64,000 bases of DNA from Dermacentor variabilis (GCF_050947875.1 NC_134573.1:62907815-62971814), one strand, 5' to 3'. Numbered from the stretch's first letter, positions 43,700 through 55,661 are shown. Made by a program: numbers and translations. Notes: generated from the letters alone by a model not told the origin.

Positions 43700-45534
43700 A
43701 ATACACAGATTTTGATGCTCAAACACAGAGCCACCGTGCAATCAGCCGGTGAGCGGGGCGATGGTACAGACGGAATAATTCGGTTCATGACATTAGAGAG
43801 ACCAGACGCATTCAAAAGAAAATTCAACGTGGTCTTGCTGTGCTGCAAAATCAGCACTGGGAATACTTTTGTGAGTTTCTCGACCCACGTAATCATCTGT
43901 AAGTTGTCTGGAGAACAGTACGCGGTCTTCGAACAGCTCCTCAACACCGGCCAAGGAGGCCGAGAAGTCGACGTAGCCGAAGATTACTGTGCAAGGATCG
44001 CGGTTCCGGCGTTCACCTATTCACCTTGCGCACCTATTCCTATTGCCCCCCCCCTTGCTCCCGATATCCTGTTATGGACGCTCCTTTCTCTATCGAAGGG
44101 CTGGAGGCCGCCCTTGCTGGGTGCAGATGACCTTCGTCAACAGGACCCGATGGCATCAGATACTCTGCGCTTGCAAACCTTGGTCAAGAGTCCAAAGATG
44201 CACTTGTTGGCCTACAGAATGCATCATGGCGTGACGGCCTGGTCTCTACCACGTGTAAATCCAGTCGCCTTTTCTACTCTTCAAGCCTGGCAAATCTCCA
44301 CTGGAATTGTCATATTACCGTCTGATAACATTGGCCAGCTGTGTCGGCAAGATAACAGAGAGAATTATTCTTACACGGTTAGAATGGTACTTAGAGTTTG
44401 ACAACGTCTATCCAGATGTCATAGCTGGCTTTCGACGCGGACGCTCGTCAATAGATATCGTTATTGACCTCGTAACATATGTAAAGCACCAGAAACATCT
44501 GAAACGAATCACTGCGACCTTATTCCTTGATGTTAGAAGTGCATAGGACAATGTCGATCATCATGCAATTCTGGACGCCTTAGGATCTATAAAGATTGGT
44601 GGACGCACCTTTCGCTTGATACGCAACTATTTGAATGGAATGTCTTTCTTTATTTTGACTGAAGACGGATCAACGCCGTCTAGTTATGCCAGTCGTGGTG
44701 TACCGCAAGGCGGAGTACTCATCCCGAACGTGTTCAACCTGGTGTTCGTTGGTCTCGCCGATTCGCTACCGCAAACCATTCAGCTCTCCGTGTGTGCAGA
44801 CGACATATGCATATGGGCTTCTGGAGTGAAACGTGTGCAAGTGTGCGCACGACTTCAGAATGCTTCAATGGCCGTTTCAACATACCAACGAAGGCAAGGC
44901 CTGGAGCTTTCCCCTGAGAAATGTCCGCGCGTTCTTTTTACTCGGAAAGCGATGGCCCCGTATGCTTTGCATAATAATGACCAAACTGTACTATACAGAC
45001 GAACGCACCGCTTTCTTGGCATCATCATTGATGGGGGGGCTTGTCTTGGAGCCCTCACGTCTCGTACTTTACAATGTGTTTGACCGCCATCGTGGACCTC
45101 ATTACGTTTCTCGGCGGGAAGTCCTGGGGCGCTACAGTACCATTAACCTTGCAACTATATGAAGCACTGATTTAGGGCTTCCTGAGCTACAGCTGACCTG
45201 TACTAGGAAATACTTGCACTACAAATATCCGCAAACTCAACAGTGTGCAACGTTGATTGTACTTGATTGCTTGTACTTGCAACATCACAAGTACAAGGAC
45301 TCAGAACTTGTCGCAGTCCTCCCAAAACTACGTCATCGATTGCGACAGTGGCCATTGCCGGAGACACTCGTTTTACAGTCTACATAGATACAGATGTCCT
45401 GAGAGCACATATCCGACGCCTGACTCGGATTCCCTAACACAATCCTGCTTCCTTCCCAACAAAGAGGCTACATTCAACTTTGGCCAAAAGTGTTGTAAGA
45501 CATCAGTCCTACTTGCCATTAGAATTTAAGACTG
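43700..45534 (+). pseudogene. I-A reverse transcriptase, box CADD, cut by I-B
   Basis: Pieces in several frames: GREVDVAEDYCARI (43,964 onward); RLITLASCVGKITERIILTR and VIAGFRRGRSSIDIVIDL (44,307-44,546); motif A TLFLDVRSA followed by a stop and DNVDHHAILDAL; motif B SRGVPQGGVLIPNVFN (from 44,691); motif C LSVCADDICIWASG (44,793-44,804); LSPEKCPRVLFTRKAMAPY; and THRFLGIIIDGG. The motif C box is CADD and keeps both Asp. The coding sequence runs into the I-B insertion at 45,535-45,551 and continues after it at 48,718. Confidence 0.8.
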
Positions 45535-45551
45535 CTACACGATTATCAGTC
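45535..45551. repeat. I-B target-site duplication, left copy
   Basis: CTACACGATTATCAGTC, identical to 48,701-48,717 (17 bp). It shows that I-B inserted by target-primed reverse transcription into pre-existing I-A. Confidence 0.95.
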
Positions 45552-46016
45552 CTTCCCACTGAACACCATTCCGTTATTTGACCGGACTAATTTTACTTCT
45601 ACCATGGAAGATGCTTGTCGGGGGGGGCCTGTCCTCTGGATTAGAGGAAACAATCAAGTCTGCAATACGAGACACCACGCGCACGGTCTCGGTTTCGTCG
45701 AAGCACACGGAACTTGATATAAAGTTGGAGTGACTTCGTGGGCTCCGTCATCGCGCGGAGCGGCGTTACCGGCGTAAAAAATCGGGCGAAGACCTTAGGA
45801 CAGCCAGACGGCTACAAAAGAAAATTCAACGTTGCATGGACAGGTTGGCATCTCGACGTTGGACAACGTTTTGCAGTCACTGAACCCCCGAAAGCCACTT
45901 TCCCACATCTGGAGAACCATACGTGGACTGCGTTCCCTCCCTCAACAACGCTTCCCATTCAAAGCGCTGGCGCTCTTTCAGAGGCGACTGGATGCTGATG
46001 TTGCCGAAGACTTTTT

Positions 46017-47430
46017 GTGCAAGGATTGCTGGCCAAGCAACGGGGCCGCATGGATCTTCCTTTCATAATGGAGGAACTAGAAGCGGCTCTTGCTCTATGC
46101 AGGCGTTCTTCATCCCCGGGACCAGATAGAATATCCTATCGCACCTTGAACAGCCTCAGTGATGGCGCATGGAGAGAACTGTTACATCTATACGACGTAT
46201 GTTGGCAAGATGGCATCGTACCGGAAGAATGGAAAACAAGCCGCTTCGTCCCTCTACTGAAGCTAGGCGAGTCCTCACTTGAACTCACCTCATACCGCCC
46301 AATAGCGCTGGCTAGCTGTGTGGGAAAGATAATGAAAAAGATGATCCTTGCCCGCTTGGAGTGGTACCTGGAACGCTACAACCTGATACCAAATTGCATG
46401 GCTGGTTTTCGCCGAGATCGCTCATCGGTAGACAGTGTTGTTGAGGTCGCTACGTACGTCCAGCATCAAAAGTCACGCAAAAGGTTATCTGCAGCTTTGT
46501 TCTTGGATGTCAAGGGGGCATACGATAACGTATCTCACGAGGCTATCCTCGATGCTCTTGAGATGGTTGGCCTAGGTGGTCGAGTTTTTCAATGGATTTC
46601 CCATTACCTATTTATGAGATCTCATTTTTGTGTGTACCGACGATGATAAGACTGCACGACACTACAGCTACCAAGGTATTCCTCAAGGGGGTGTGCTAAG
46701 CCCTACCTTATTTAACCTCACACTCGTCGGTCTCGTTCATCATCTGCCAGCAGCGATCAAGATATCAATGTACGCAGAAGACATATGTATATGAACTTCA
46801 GGTGTGACACATCCTCAGATATGTGCAAGGCTTCAAAAAGCTGCTACTCTGACAGCTATATACCTCCGCAAGCAAGTTCTTGAAATTTCGCCAGACAAAT
46901 GGGCACTTACAGCATTCACTCGCAAACCAATGGCACCCTACGCCATATCTATAAATGGCCAGGTAATTTCTTACGAGAAGACTAACAGATTTCTTGGAAT
47001 ATTTATTGATAGAGATCTCTCATAGAGCCCACACGTGACCTACTTGAAACACCCTCTGACAGGAATTTCGCAGCTTTTCAAGTTTCTGACTTGGGGAATG
47101 TCAGCGCATGCAATCTTGGAATTGTACAGGGCTCATTTTATGGGCTTCTTGAGATACAGTTTGCCTGTACTGACCAACACTTGCCAGACAATCTTCGTGC
47201 TCTACAGGCTATTCAAGCTCGGGCTCTCCGGGTTTGTCTTGGTTTCCCAAAATGCACATCGACAGTAGCGACCATTGCAATCGCCCGGGACCAACCCATA
47301 CAAACACACATTGCGGTGGAAGTGTTGAGAGTGCACACTAGGCACGTTGCCCGTGCCCGTTCGCACCATGTGGCAACACTAGCGTCAGAAAGGTCGCAGA
47401 CATCATTTTGTACCACTATTTCGGATTAAT
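46017..47430 (+). pseudogene. I-B reverse transcriptase, box YAED
   Basis: A 209-codon frame (46,017-46,646) reads CRRSSSPGPDRISYRTLNSL, RPIALASCVGKIMKKMIL, MAGFRRDRSSVDSVVEV and the motif A block ALFLDVKGAYDNVSHEAIL. After a shift: YQGIPQGGVLSPTLFN (motif B, about 46,670-46,715), ISMYAEDICI then a stop (46,771-46,782). The rest follows: LEISPDKWALTAFTRKPMAP, TNRFLGIFID and IQARALRVCLGFPKCTSTVA. Motif C has Glu for the first Asp, so it is catalytically doubtful. Motif A Asp is kept. Confidence 0.85.
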
Positions 47431-47584
47431 ACACCTGCCTTCCATCAGGCTTCACCCCCACAAATAAACCATCGGTTCCTCCATGGCGTTTAGCTCGGCC
47501 TGCTGTAAACCTCACCATACCAGGAATCAGAAAAAAAAACTGAGCTGTCGTCACCTGCTCTTAAACAACTAATTCTGCCCTTTT

Positions 47585-48480
47585 TTGATGAGAGAGACGC
47601 CGACCACGTACATATTTATACTGATGGATCGGCAACTCTCCAGTGTTCCTCTGGAGCGGTGGTTTTCCCAGCGAAAGTCACCACCATTAGTTTCAAAACA
47701 TGTCACCCAACGACACCGATGGCTGCGCAACTTGCAGCTCTTCGGGCTGCATTTCGTCGCGTCAGCCAAGAACAACCTCGAAGATGGTCAATATTCAGTG
47801 ACTCTAAGGCAGTACTGCAGTCTTTGCTATCAGCTCTGCGGCGTGGACCACACGAACAACTGGTTTAAGAGATTAGAGAACTAATCCATACTTTGACTGA
47901 GAAAGGACACCACGTGACATTTCAGTGGCTTCCAAGTCACTGCGGCGTCATAGGAAACGAACACACCAATAACGCTGCTCGGTCGGCTCTTCAAGGCGGC
48001 GAAGAGGAGCCGATACCAGAATTATGGACAGATGCCGCAAGCAAACTTCGAACGCCCAGCCGAGATATCACGTTCTCCTTGTGCAATGCAGGAAGTTTTC
48101 AAAACAACCGGCTGCACAACCTAAACTCTTCTCTACGCCTTTGCATTCCAGCTGGACTCTGCCGTCGCGAAGCTACCCTGCTTTGTCGAATATGGCTAGG
48201 GGTGGTGTTCACCAAGTCTTTTGCTTTTCAAATCGGATGGGCCGACGACGCCTCGTGTGATAACTGTGGTAACGAGGAGACTCTTCAGCACCTTCTCTGT
48301 GACCGTCCTCGCTATAATTTACAGAGACGATCGCTCGCAAACGTGATAGAGCGCTTTGACCGAAGAGCTCTAACAGAGGAAAGTATATTAAAATGCCGCC
48401 ATCACAAGCTATCGCAGCAGAGGGCGACGAGAGCGCTGTTGCAGTATTTAAGCGCTACAGAATTGGACAAGCGGCTGTAG
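47585..48480 (+). pseudogene. I-B RNase H domain and C-terminal Cys motif
   Basis: HIYTDGSATLQCSSGAVV (first Asp present), then MAAQLAALRAAFRR, where the catalytic Glu of AAELAAL is replaced by Gln, SIFSDSKAVLQSLLSAL (Asp present), a stop after GPHEQLV, and SHCGVIGNEHTNNAARSAL, where the final Asp of HADNAAR is also lost. A long open frame (47,893-48,480) carries on to RIWLGVVFTKSFAF and the Cys motif CDNCGNEETLQHLLC typical of the I-group tail. Two of four catalytic residues are missing, so it is inactive. Confidence 0.85.
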
Positions 48481-48700
48481 CATGAACAGATGTTCATAGT
48501 GCTGCAATTGCTACTGCGCTGGGTGGTGAGAGTGGGCGGTGACAGTGACCAACTGTGATTGTATGTCAGCGCTCGTTTCTTTCTTTATCTCTATTTTGTT
48601 ATCACATTACCTCGCCCTCCCCTCTTTCCCCAGCGTAGGGTAGCAAAGCGGATCTTCCCATCTGGTTAACCTCCCTGCCTTTCCCCTTTCCTCTATTTCT

Positions 48701-48717
48701 CTACACGATTATCAGTC
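48701..48717. repeat. I-B target-site duplication, right copy
   Basis: CTACACGATTATCAGTC, the partner of 45,535-45,551. The I-A frame resumes immediately afterwards. Confidence 0.95.
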
Positions 48718-49715
48718 TTATTGTGGTGTGTGCACCGGCTTCAAGTGCAATGGACAATTCCAGGAATCAGAAAGAAAGCTGGAGCGTCGTTGCAACCTTT
48801 GAAACAAGCAACTTTGGAACACATTCACAACGTACACAGATTCCGGCCTCATGTCTACATAGATGGTTCGGTAAAACACAACAGCTCAGCTGCTGCAGTC
48901 AACATCCCTGCAAAATCTGAAGCAATCAAAATAAAACTTCATACGAGACCACATAGACGGGTGCTGAACTTGCGGAAGGCCGTGCGGCACTTGATCTCAT
49001 TAATCAGGAAGCACTACAACACTGAACAGTCTTTGGAGACTCCAAGGCAGCTCTTCAGTGCATACATAGCCCAATGCGCCAGGGACTCAATGAACAACTG
49101 GCCTCAAAAATTTGACACATGTATCATTGCAGCCATGACAAAGGGACACAACAAAATCTTTCAATGGCTTCCAGGACATTGCAGCATCAGCGGGAATGAC
49201 CATGCCAACGAAGCCGCGCGATCTGCACATGAAAGTGGTCATTGTATCTTGATTCCGCTTTCGAGAACAGACGCTGCAGCTGGGCTGCAATTGATGCCCG
49301 TGAATGTACTTTTCCTCTGTCGGACCTGAACGCTTTCACCAAGTGTCGTTTGCGCTCGTTGTCTCCAGACATACGGATGCACCTACCCCCTGGCTTTCTA
49401 CGAAGTGAACAGACCATGCTGTACCGTCTGTGGCTAGGCGTCGCATTCACAAACTCATATGCATTCCTTATTAGAAAGGCCAACAGCCCCACGTGCGCCT
49501 CATGCAACATCGATGAGATGGTCGCAGATATTATCTGTGTCTGCCCGCGATACAGTGCCAAGAGACAAGTGCTGTGAAGAGTACTGGACCAGTTGTACAA
49601 TCGCCCACAATCAGAACTCAAAGCTTTATGCCAGTACTTCCACAGAACATCCGCGCTGGAGGCCTTACTCGCGTTATTAAGGTTCCTGCGGTCGGTGGGG
49701 CTTACAATAGACTTT
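48718..49715 (+). pseudogene. I-A RNase H domain and C-terminal Cys motif
   Basis: This resumes I-A after I-B: TIPGIRKKAG, then HVYIDGSVKHNSSAAAV (first Asp). The Glu position is unclear (LNLRKAVRHLISL). The FGDSKAALQ block is readable only in a shifted frame near 49,034. QWLPGHCSISGNDHANEAAR keeps His and the final Asp. After another shift: MLYRLWLGVAFTNSYAFLI and CASCNIDEMVADIICVCP, the Cys-rich tail, ending in ALLRFLRSVGLTIDF. Degraded at about the same level as the I-A RT. Confidence 0.8.
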
Positions 49716-49912
49716 AAGAACACCGCCCCCTACCGCTCTGTAGTGTACGTGGTTTGTGCGTGTTCGTCTCTATTTCTCTCTATCTCGCCCTTCCACTCTC
49801 CTTCTCTTTTTATCACCCTTCAACGTTCGCCCCGTGCAGGATGGCTAAACGGAACTGCCTCTGGTTAACCTCCCTGCCTTTCTATGCATCCTTTTATCTC
49901 TCTTAGGGTACC

Positions 49913-50499
49913 GAATATGAGGGGCTGTCAGAGAACTCAATTTGATGAAGAACACTAGGGCGTAATAAAAACATTGAAGCACTGGTCAGATTTGGGGTTC
50001 ATAATTGACAAGATCACAGCCAACTCACAAATAAGAATAATTAACAAGAACCACTCTGCGGTTGTTGTTAATCTTTTCTTTTCTTTATTCACGAATTAGA
50101 ATAATTGGAATGCAATTACACTATTTGCCCCTTTGAGCCCACCGTGAAAGGGAGCCAATTACAATCGACAAATTCGGCACAGATCAGGACAAATCTCGGT
50201 CAAAAGGCCTCCGTGTGACAGGGATATAGGACTCTTTCTCAGAAAATGCCGCTGAAGGATCCTAATCTACCAGAATAGTCTTGCACTTAACTTTATTGTT
50301 AATTCCTAAGCAGGTGCAGAACAATTCATCTGATGCTGTCAGAAGTGTTTTGTACGAGAGGGTGAGACCTCTAGTTGCAAACAGATGCTGCTTGCAACTA
50401 AATGTCGCAGTATTCACCATAAGCATTTCATTGAGTGCAACTACCTTATCTGCACTCTTAAAGGGCTAACAGCTGTCACCTAGAACACCAAGTACGTGC
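49913..50499. other. No recognisable gene
   Basis: Right flank of I-A. AT-rich with poly(A)-like runs. Nothing coding. Confidence 0.5.
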
Positions 50500-51040
50500 T
50501 CTCGGTCGTGATGTCGTCATGGTCGTTCCATCACCTTCATTCCACTTTCATCAACCGGCTCTCTTCAAGCCGTCGTCGTCAAGTCATTGTTGTCGTGCAG
50601 GTTGTTGTCATCCCATTATTGTCATAACCGCTCTGTCATTCCATCGACACCATTCTTTTTTCGCCATTGAATCGTAGTCATGTTGCCGTCATTCAATCGT
50701 GCTTGTTCTGTCGCTGTCAAGCCGTCCTTTGCATCGCGTCATAGCCAGGCGTTCTTCGTATACCGTTGTCGTGTTGCGATCGTAGCCGATCGTAGTCGTT
50801 ATTCCAGCTTCGTCTTCCTATATCTCTTATACATTGTTGTCATCAAGCAGTCGTCGTCATGCCATTGTGGTCCCAAAGTTTCGATCGCGCCATCGCCGTC
50901 ATACGCTGATCGTCAGCCCATTTTCCTCATGCCATCGTCGTTTTGCTGTCGTCGCTATACATGGTCATTATTTTGGGAGCATAATTCCATCGTACTGACG
51001 GGGCCATCGTCAGACAGTCACCGTCATGTTGTCATGGCCA
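50500..51040. repeat. Degenerate GTCGTCATGCCAT-type repeat tract
   Basis: Words such as GTCGTCATG, CGTCGTCAAG, GTTGTCATCCCAT, CCATCGTCG and CATGCCATTGTGG recur every 15-30 bases through the tract. The period is irregular, with an estimated unit of about 20 bp. This is an old minisatellite-like array. Frames passing through it (for instance 50,680-51,069) are not protein genes. Confidence 0.6.
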
Positions 51041-53974
51041 TGGCTGTCCTTAGCGAGAGATTATCATAACAAATGGGGCCAATTATGGAGACAGCGTGTG
51101 TCGAATCTAGCTGAACCAAACAAACAAAACCTCAGCATAGACACTACAGATTCTAAAAAACGAGTCTTCAGCGATCCAGTGCATCAGTAAATTACTATAA
51201 CGCTAATCGAAATTAGCCGTTAGGCTTCGTGAGATGGGTTCAGATTTTTTATCTTTTTCTAGCTTCGTTGTCAACGGGAGGATGTGTAACTGAGGTGTAG
51301 CCGCTGCGCGCCGAGGCAAGATGTAGTAAACACGCCGGATAACTAGGAAAACTCGCACCAAGAGGCAGCTGCAGCAGAAGTCCAGAAACTTCTTATGTGT
51401 TATTAAAACTGCATGTAAAGTACAAACTAGCTTACTCGTATGACTGGGCATGGATACCACTTAAGAATACACGCTAAGAAAATTCAAGTGTATAATTTGA
51501 CCAATACGCGTACTACTTTATTGTCACGTAGTAGTGATGGAGAAGAACACAACGAAAGCTGTGTTTCACAAAACTTATTACAAGGCGAACTTCTGCCCTT
51601 AAAAGCAAGCGACATTCAAAACACAACGATCGATAGCGGCGACCGCAGTCGGCAATCGTTGAAAATCTTATCTGTGGAACGAGCGCGCTTGCTCTTATAG
51701 ATATCTCGTGTCAAGGTTTCAGCGTAATCACCGGTGCTCGAGTGCCTTCCTGATAGCACAACTCTATTCACACTTCCCGTACAATCTGACCACGCAGCGT
51801 TCAGCGAGCACATGCACAACAGATAGAAATGATGATAACGTCCGTGTAAGTTTGTAATAATGCAGGCGCGTCTTTCCCTGAGCGATAGCTTTAATCTGTT
51901 ACCGGGTGAAACATGGTCCCCCAAAAAAACCATAAACAACAGCATGTGTCAACACAATATTGACACGTGTACTTGTTTATCGTTATTGGGCGACAGCGTT
52001 TTACCGTCTTGCAAACGTTATGGCTCATCGCAGGACCCGCCTGCATGTATCGGACGTTTCTCGAATCATATCGATGGTTCGATCCGGTGTCTGTTGTCAC
52101 CAAACCTTGTTTAATCTTATTGTATGTATGCGTGACACACATTGTGCAGAATCTTTTGGAAGACAAGCAGGCACCGGCGATTGCTTTGGAACATTCTATG
52201 ACTGAGTTTTATATTTGCTTAGTAGATGATGCGTTACTGCGATATATGGCATGTCAGGCCCTCTGTACACGCACATGGTATACCAGGAATTGCTGTGGAG
52301 GCAAGTATACGCTGAGCAGACGACGCGGAGCGGATGAACACAACTTGGGGGGCCCTTGACCTCCCTATTAGCTATAGAGTCTTTTAGCTTCCACAGCGCT
52401 GCAAATAACTACAGAGTATATATTTGTTTTCTCGCGTCTAAACGTTTTCGCGAAGCACCCAGAGCTACGGAGAGCGCCGGAGTTCCGCAAATTTACGCGC
52501 TGGTATCTAGCCCATGGAGAAATTTTGACTAAGGGATCACTCCTGCTTTCGACAAAAATAGCAGTCTTCATTTCCGCATAGATAATGAACGATACGATAC
52601 ACGTTGAAAAATATTCTGCAACAGCTAAAATACTCCCTAATGCGAAATTTAAGCGCAGCTGTACATGTATTTTCATTTCGTGATATATTGACCAGCGCGG
52701 ACAATCTGTCTCGTACGGCATGTTGCTAACAGAGCGAAGTATGCCGCGGCTGCCTCGCTAATCTGGAGATCGTGAGAGCCAGGGCGTGGGTGACGCGTGG
52801 GCGCGATTGACAGCAGCCGCCTCCGACAAATCTACCAGACGACGCGCACTGCTCTGGCGCCATCTCGTAGCCATCGTCGCCGCACCCTCCTCACTGCTTG
52901 TTCGTTGGCTCGGATATGGGTTCGTTCGCTTGAATATCCCGCCGACGTCGACGCTCGCCACAGGAATTAACGCCTAAGAGCTGCGCTTTAAAAGAATCCA
53001 AAACCTTTACAATCGAAACAAACGCCAACGAAACGAAAATAAGCAAACCAAACAAGCGAGAGCGAGAGCTGATGCCAGCACACAATAGTACGAGAGGAGC
53101 CGTCCGGCTGAGACAGATATGAGTACGCATCGAGCAGTCGGTTGGTTTCGCATTACACCAGTTTCCCGTGCGCACGTCACCGAACGGGCAGCTCTCGTTG
53201 GTCTCCGCTGTTCGCGGCTTTCGTCTCCTGCTCCACCTTCGCTCTTTCATCTTTCGCTGTGGTAGTTCGCTGTGCTGCTGATTTGGCTTGTCTCGTTGTA
53301 CGGTGCGACGCACGACTTTAAGGAAGTCAATGAACTTTTGACGTAAAATCTTTATACGAACATTGAACCCCAAAATTTTCAGAACTAAAAATCTAAAGTG
53401 CGACCTTGGAAATGTTAATGCACCTTTCGCATAAGTTTATGAGAACTTTATACCTATTAATTTCCGAATTAAAATCCACGAGCTCCATAGATACCGCGGC
53501 CTCCGCGAGATGCCGCGACGTGCCCGCACGCCATCAGAACGCCCTTGGAAACTTGTGCTGAGATGGGGCTCCATGCGTTATGCGACTCCAGATGCATGGG
53601 CACTGCCGCGAAATTCAGCCCAAGAAAATGTTTTTTCAAGCGTAAAAAGGACATTCTACACAAACTTGATAATAATATTTGACGCCGGGGGTCATTTTGG
53701 TCGGTGCTGCATGACAGCACGAAATAATTTCGGGGGGGGGGGGGCTGAAGCCCCATAAGCCTCCCTCCCTGATTACGCAGTTGATTGAAATATGCGCCGC
53801 AATGTAAATAATTGCAAAAGGTAAATATCATAGTCACGTTCTTTGTTCACTTAACAACTTTTATTTCCCATGAGAGTAGTGGCCGCCTGTACGAGTAATT
53901 TAGAAGAACGGTTAGAATAGTGTTCTCTGTCACAGGCAATTTTCTTTAATTTGCAGTAGGAGGAGAAAATAACT
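51041..53974. other. No recognised gene; unassigned, locally GC-rich
   Basis: Overlapping frames on both strands at 51,860-52,360 (up to 130 codons) carry no known motif. The unusual density of open frames there suggests an old repeat or LTR and not a gene, but I cannot place it. Bases 52,638-52,690 are similar to 59,663-59,715 (GCGCAGCTGT, GATATATTG), a dispersed repeat. 52,740-53,270 is CpG-rich and could be promoter-like; no initiator or exon is evident. A run of G occurs at about 53,731-53,743. Confidence 0.35.
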
Positions 53975-54175
53975 TTACTGCGTGTCCTGCGATTTGGTGG
54001 GGAGGGCCAAAGGCCCCACCTTGGTGACGGCTAGGAGTTCGTGTGTCCTGGCGGCATCCTCGGCCCGCTGGAAGGCCCATAGTTGATCCTCGAGGGCGGG
54101 GCTGAGCAGCGCAGCTTCCCAGCGCGTGCGAAGGCTGCTGCTAGAGACCGCTGCTAGAGGCCGCGTTCTCGTTAT
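53975..54175 (-). mobile_element. C-terminal fragment of another LINE ORF2
   Basis: The minus-strand frame ends SSSLRTRWEAALLSPALEDQ then LWAFQRAEDAARTHELLAV before a stop at 53,975. The R-W-E-A-A-L-x-S-x-x-L-x-D-Q-L-W-A-x-x-x-A segment is a terminal helix pair that I associate with RNase H-bearing LINE proteins of ticks. Upstream it is cut off at about 54,175, next to CR1-B. The family is not certain. Confidence 0.45.
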
Positions 54176-55184
54176 TGCTATATAATAACTGATATTGTTA
54201 TATGTTAACTGGAGCACCATCGAGCCACATCTGCCGCCCTTATGGATGTAATGCTAAATTTCAACCTTTGCCAGGTAGTCGACCAGCAAACTCGCACACA
54301 AGGCTCTACGAACAGCGTACTTGATCTCATATTATTAAGTAACCAATTCCCATTTCACGCAATTGAAATGGCAATAGTCGGTGGTATATCGGACTACGAC
54401 ATATCTAAATTTAAGCTCTCGTTTGAAGGGAACATATAAAAAGGTAAACCTGGAGCGTGCTGTACTTGATTTTCGTAAAGCAGCTGATGACCGTATTCTC
54501 ACTGACCCTGGCACACGGAGTTTGATGTTTTTCTCCAAGCAGCTTCAAAAACGTGTTGTGACCTCAACACTTTGTGGCATCAATTTAAGTCAATCGTGCC
54601 ACACTGCACAACAAACTTCATCCCGATGACACGTTGCAAACCACAAAAGCAAAACCCATGGATATCGCGTCAGGTCCTTCTAGGGAAGCGTAAAGTACAA
54701 AGACAGATATACTATTAAAAGAAAAGGGGCGAATCATTCTCTCAAAGACAAACTGACCTCCACTCGCGCTGACTTTAGAGGAAATTTAAAAAATGCAAAG
54801 CATTAGTATTTCAGCACAACATTGCCCAACTTTATTACCAACAATCCACACAGGTTTTGGAAACATTTTCGCCCGTGTTCAGGTGTGTCACCTGAACGGT
54901 CTCTAGAAGAGAAAACGGCTCCAGCGTACACATTCAATCACTTTTTTTCTTTTCGGTTTTCACTTTAGATAATGGCTTACTTCCCTCCCTACCCAGTCCA
55001 CCCAAAACCATCGATTCATTAGGCATTACCAATACCGGAGTTCTTAATCTATTGCTTAATCTCCACATCAAGAAAGCTAACGGGCAAGATAATACCCCGA
55101 ATGACCTTTGAAAAACGTTTGCGGAATGGTGTATCAAATACCTTGCCATTATATACCGCACAATATGCCACTATATACCGCATT

Positions 55185-55640
55185 ATATACCGAGAACTAG
55201 GAGTCGGATTCCTGATTAATAAGAATATAGCTGGTAACGTACAGGAATTCTATAGCATTAAGGAGAGGGTGGCAGGTCTTGTTGTGAAACTTAATAAGAG
55301 GTAGAAAATGAAGGTTGTACAGGCCTACGCCCCCACATCCAGTCATGATGACCAGGAAGTCTAAAGCTTCTATGAAGACGTGGAATCGGCGATGTTACAG
55401 TCAAAACAAAATACACTATACTGATGGGCGACTTCAATTCCAAGGTAGGCAAGAAGCAGGCTGGAGACAAGGCACTGGGGGAATATGGCATAGGCACTAT
55501 GAATAGCAGGCAAGAGTTATTAGTAGAGTTTGCGGAAAAGAATTTTATGCGGATAATGAATACTTTCTTCCGCAAGCGGGATAGCCGAAAGTGGACGTGG
55601 AGGCGCCCGAACGGCGAAACTAGACTTCATACTCTGCGCT
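55185..55640 (+). pseudogene. RTE-2 endonuclease, C-terminal two-thirds
   Basis: Pieces: ELGVGFLINKNIAGNV, KMKVVQAYAPTSSHDD after a stop at about 55,302, and then, after a shift, MGDFNSKVGKKQAGD and QELLVEFAEKNFMRIMNTFF with RKWTWRRPNGET. GDFN and the W-T-W-x-x-P block are signature motifs of RTE endonucleases. The following piece (55,662 on) has VRCSDYKMVRTRISLDLRRE, equivalent to the SDHR/K-L-V block with His replaced by Tyr. The N-terminal third (NxRxL) is absent. Confidence 0.8.
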
Positions 55641-55661
55641 AACCCTGGCATCATACAAGAT

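Larger units (their letters stand above)
45552..48700 (+). mobile_element. I-clade LINE copy B (I-B), 5'-truncated, nested in I-A
   Basis: It starts in the EN-RT linker (no endonuclease), then RT, RNase H, a zinc-like tail ending at the TAG 48,478-48,480, and a 3' UTR finishing in CCTTTCCTCTATTTCT. Perfect 17-bp direct repeats flank it. The end is CT-rich without a poly(A) tail, as in I-A and I-C. It belongs to the same subfamily as I-A and inserted in the same orientation. The coding region has several frameshifts. Confidence 0.9.
41399..49905 (+). mobile_element. I-clade LINE copy A (I-A), 5'-inverted and interrupted by I-B
   Basis: The longest element. In order: an inverted 5' segment (41,399 to about 41,645), ORF1, endonuclease, RT, an inserted second I element (45,552-48,700), then RNase H and a 3' UTR with GGTTAACCTCCCTGCC and a CT-rich end at 49,905. 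A 7-bp GGGTACC on both sides (41,392-41,398 and 49,906-49,912) is the likely TSD. Domain order EN-RT-RNase H with a zinc-knuckle ORF1 defines the I group. All ORFs carry stops or shifts. Without I-B it would be about 5.3 kb. Confidence 0.85.

Noticed and set aside
51860..52360. Overlapping frames on both strands as a host gene
   Set aside because: Frames are open on several phases at once with no domain; more likely a composition effect or old repeat.
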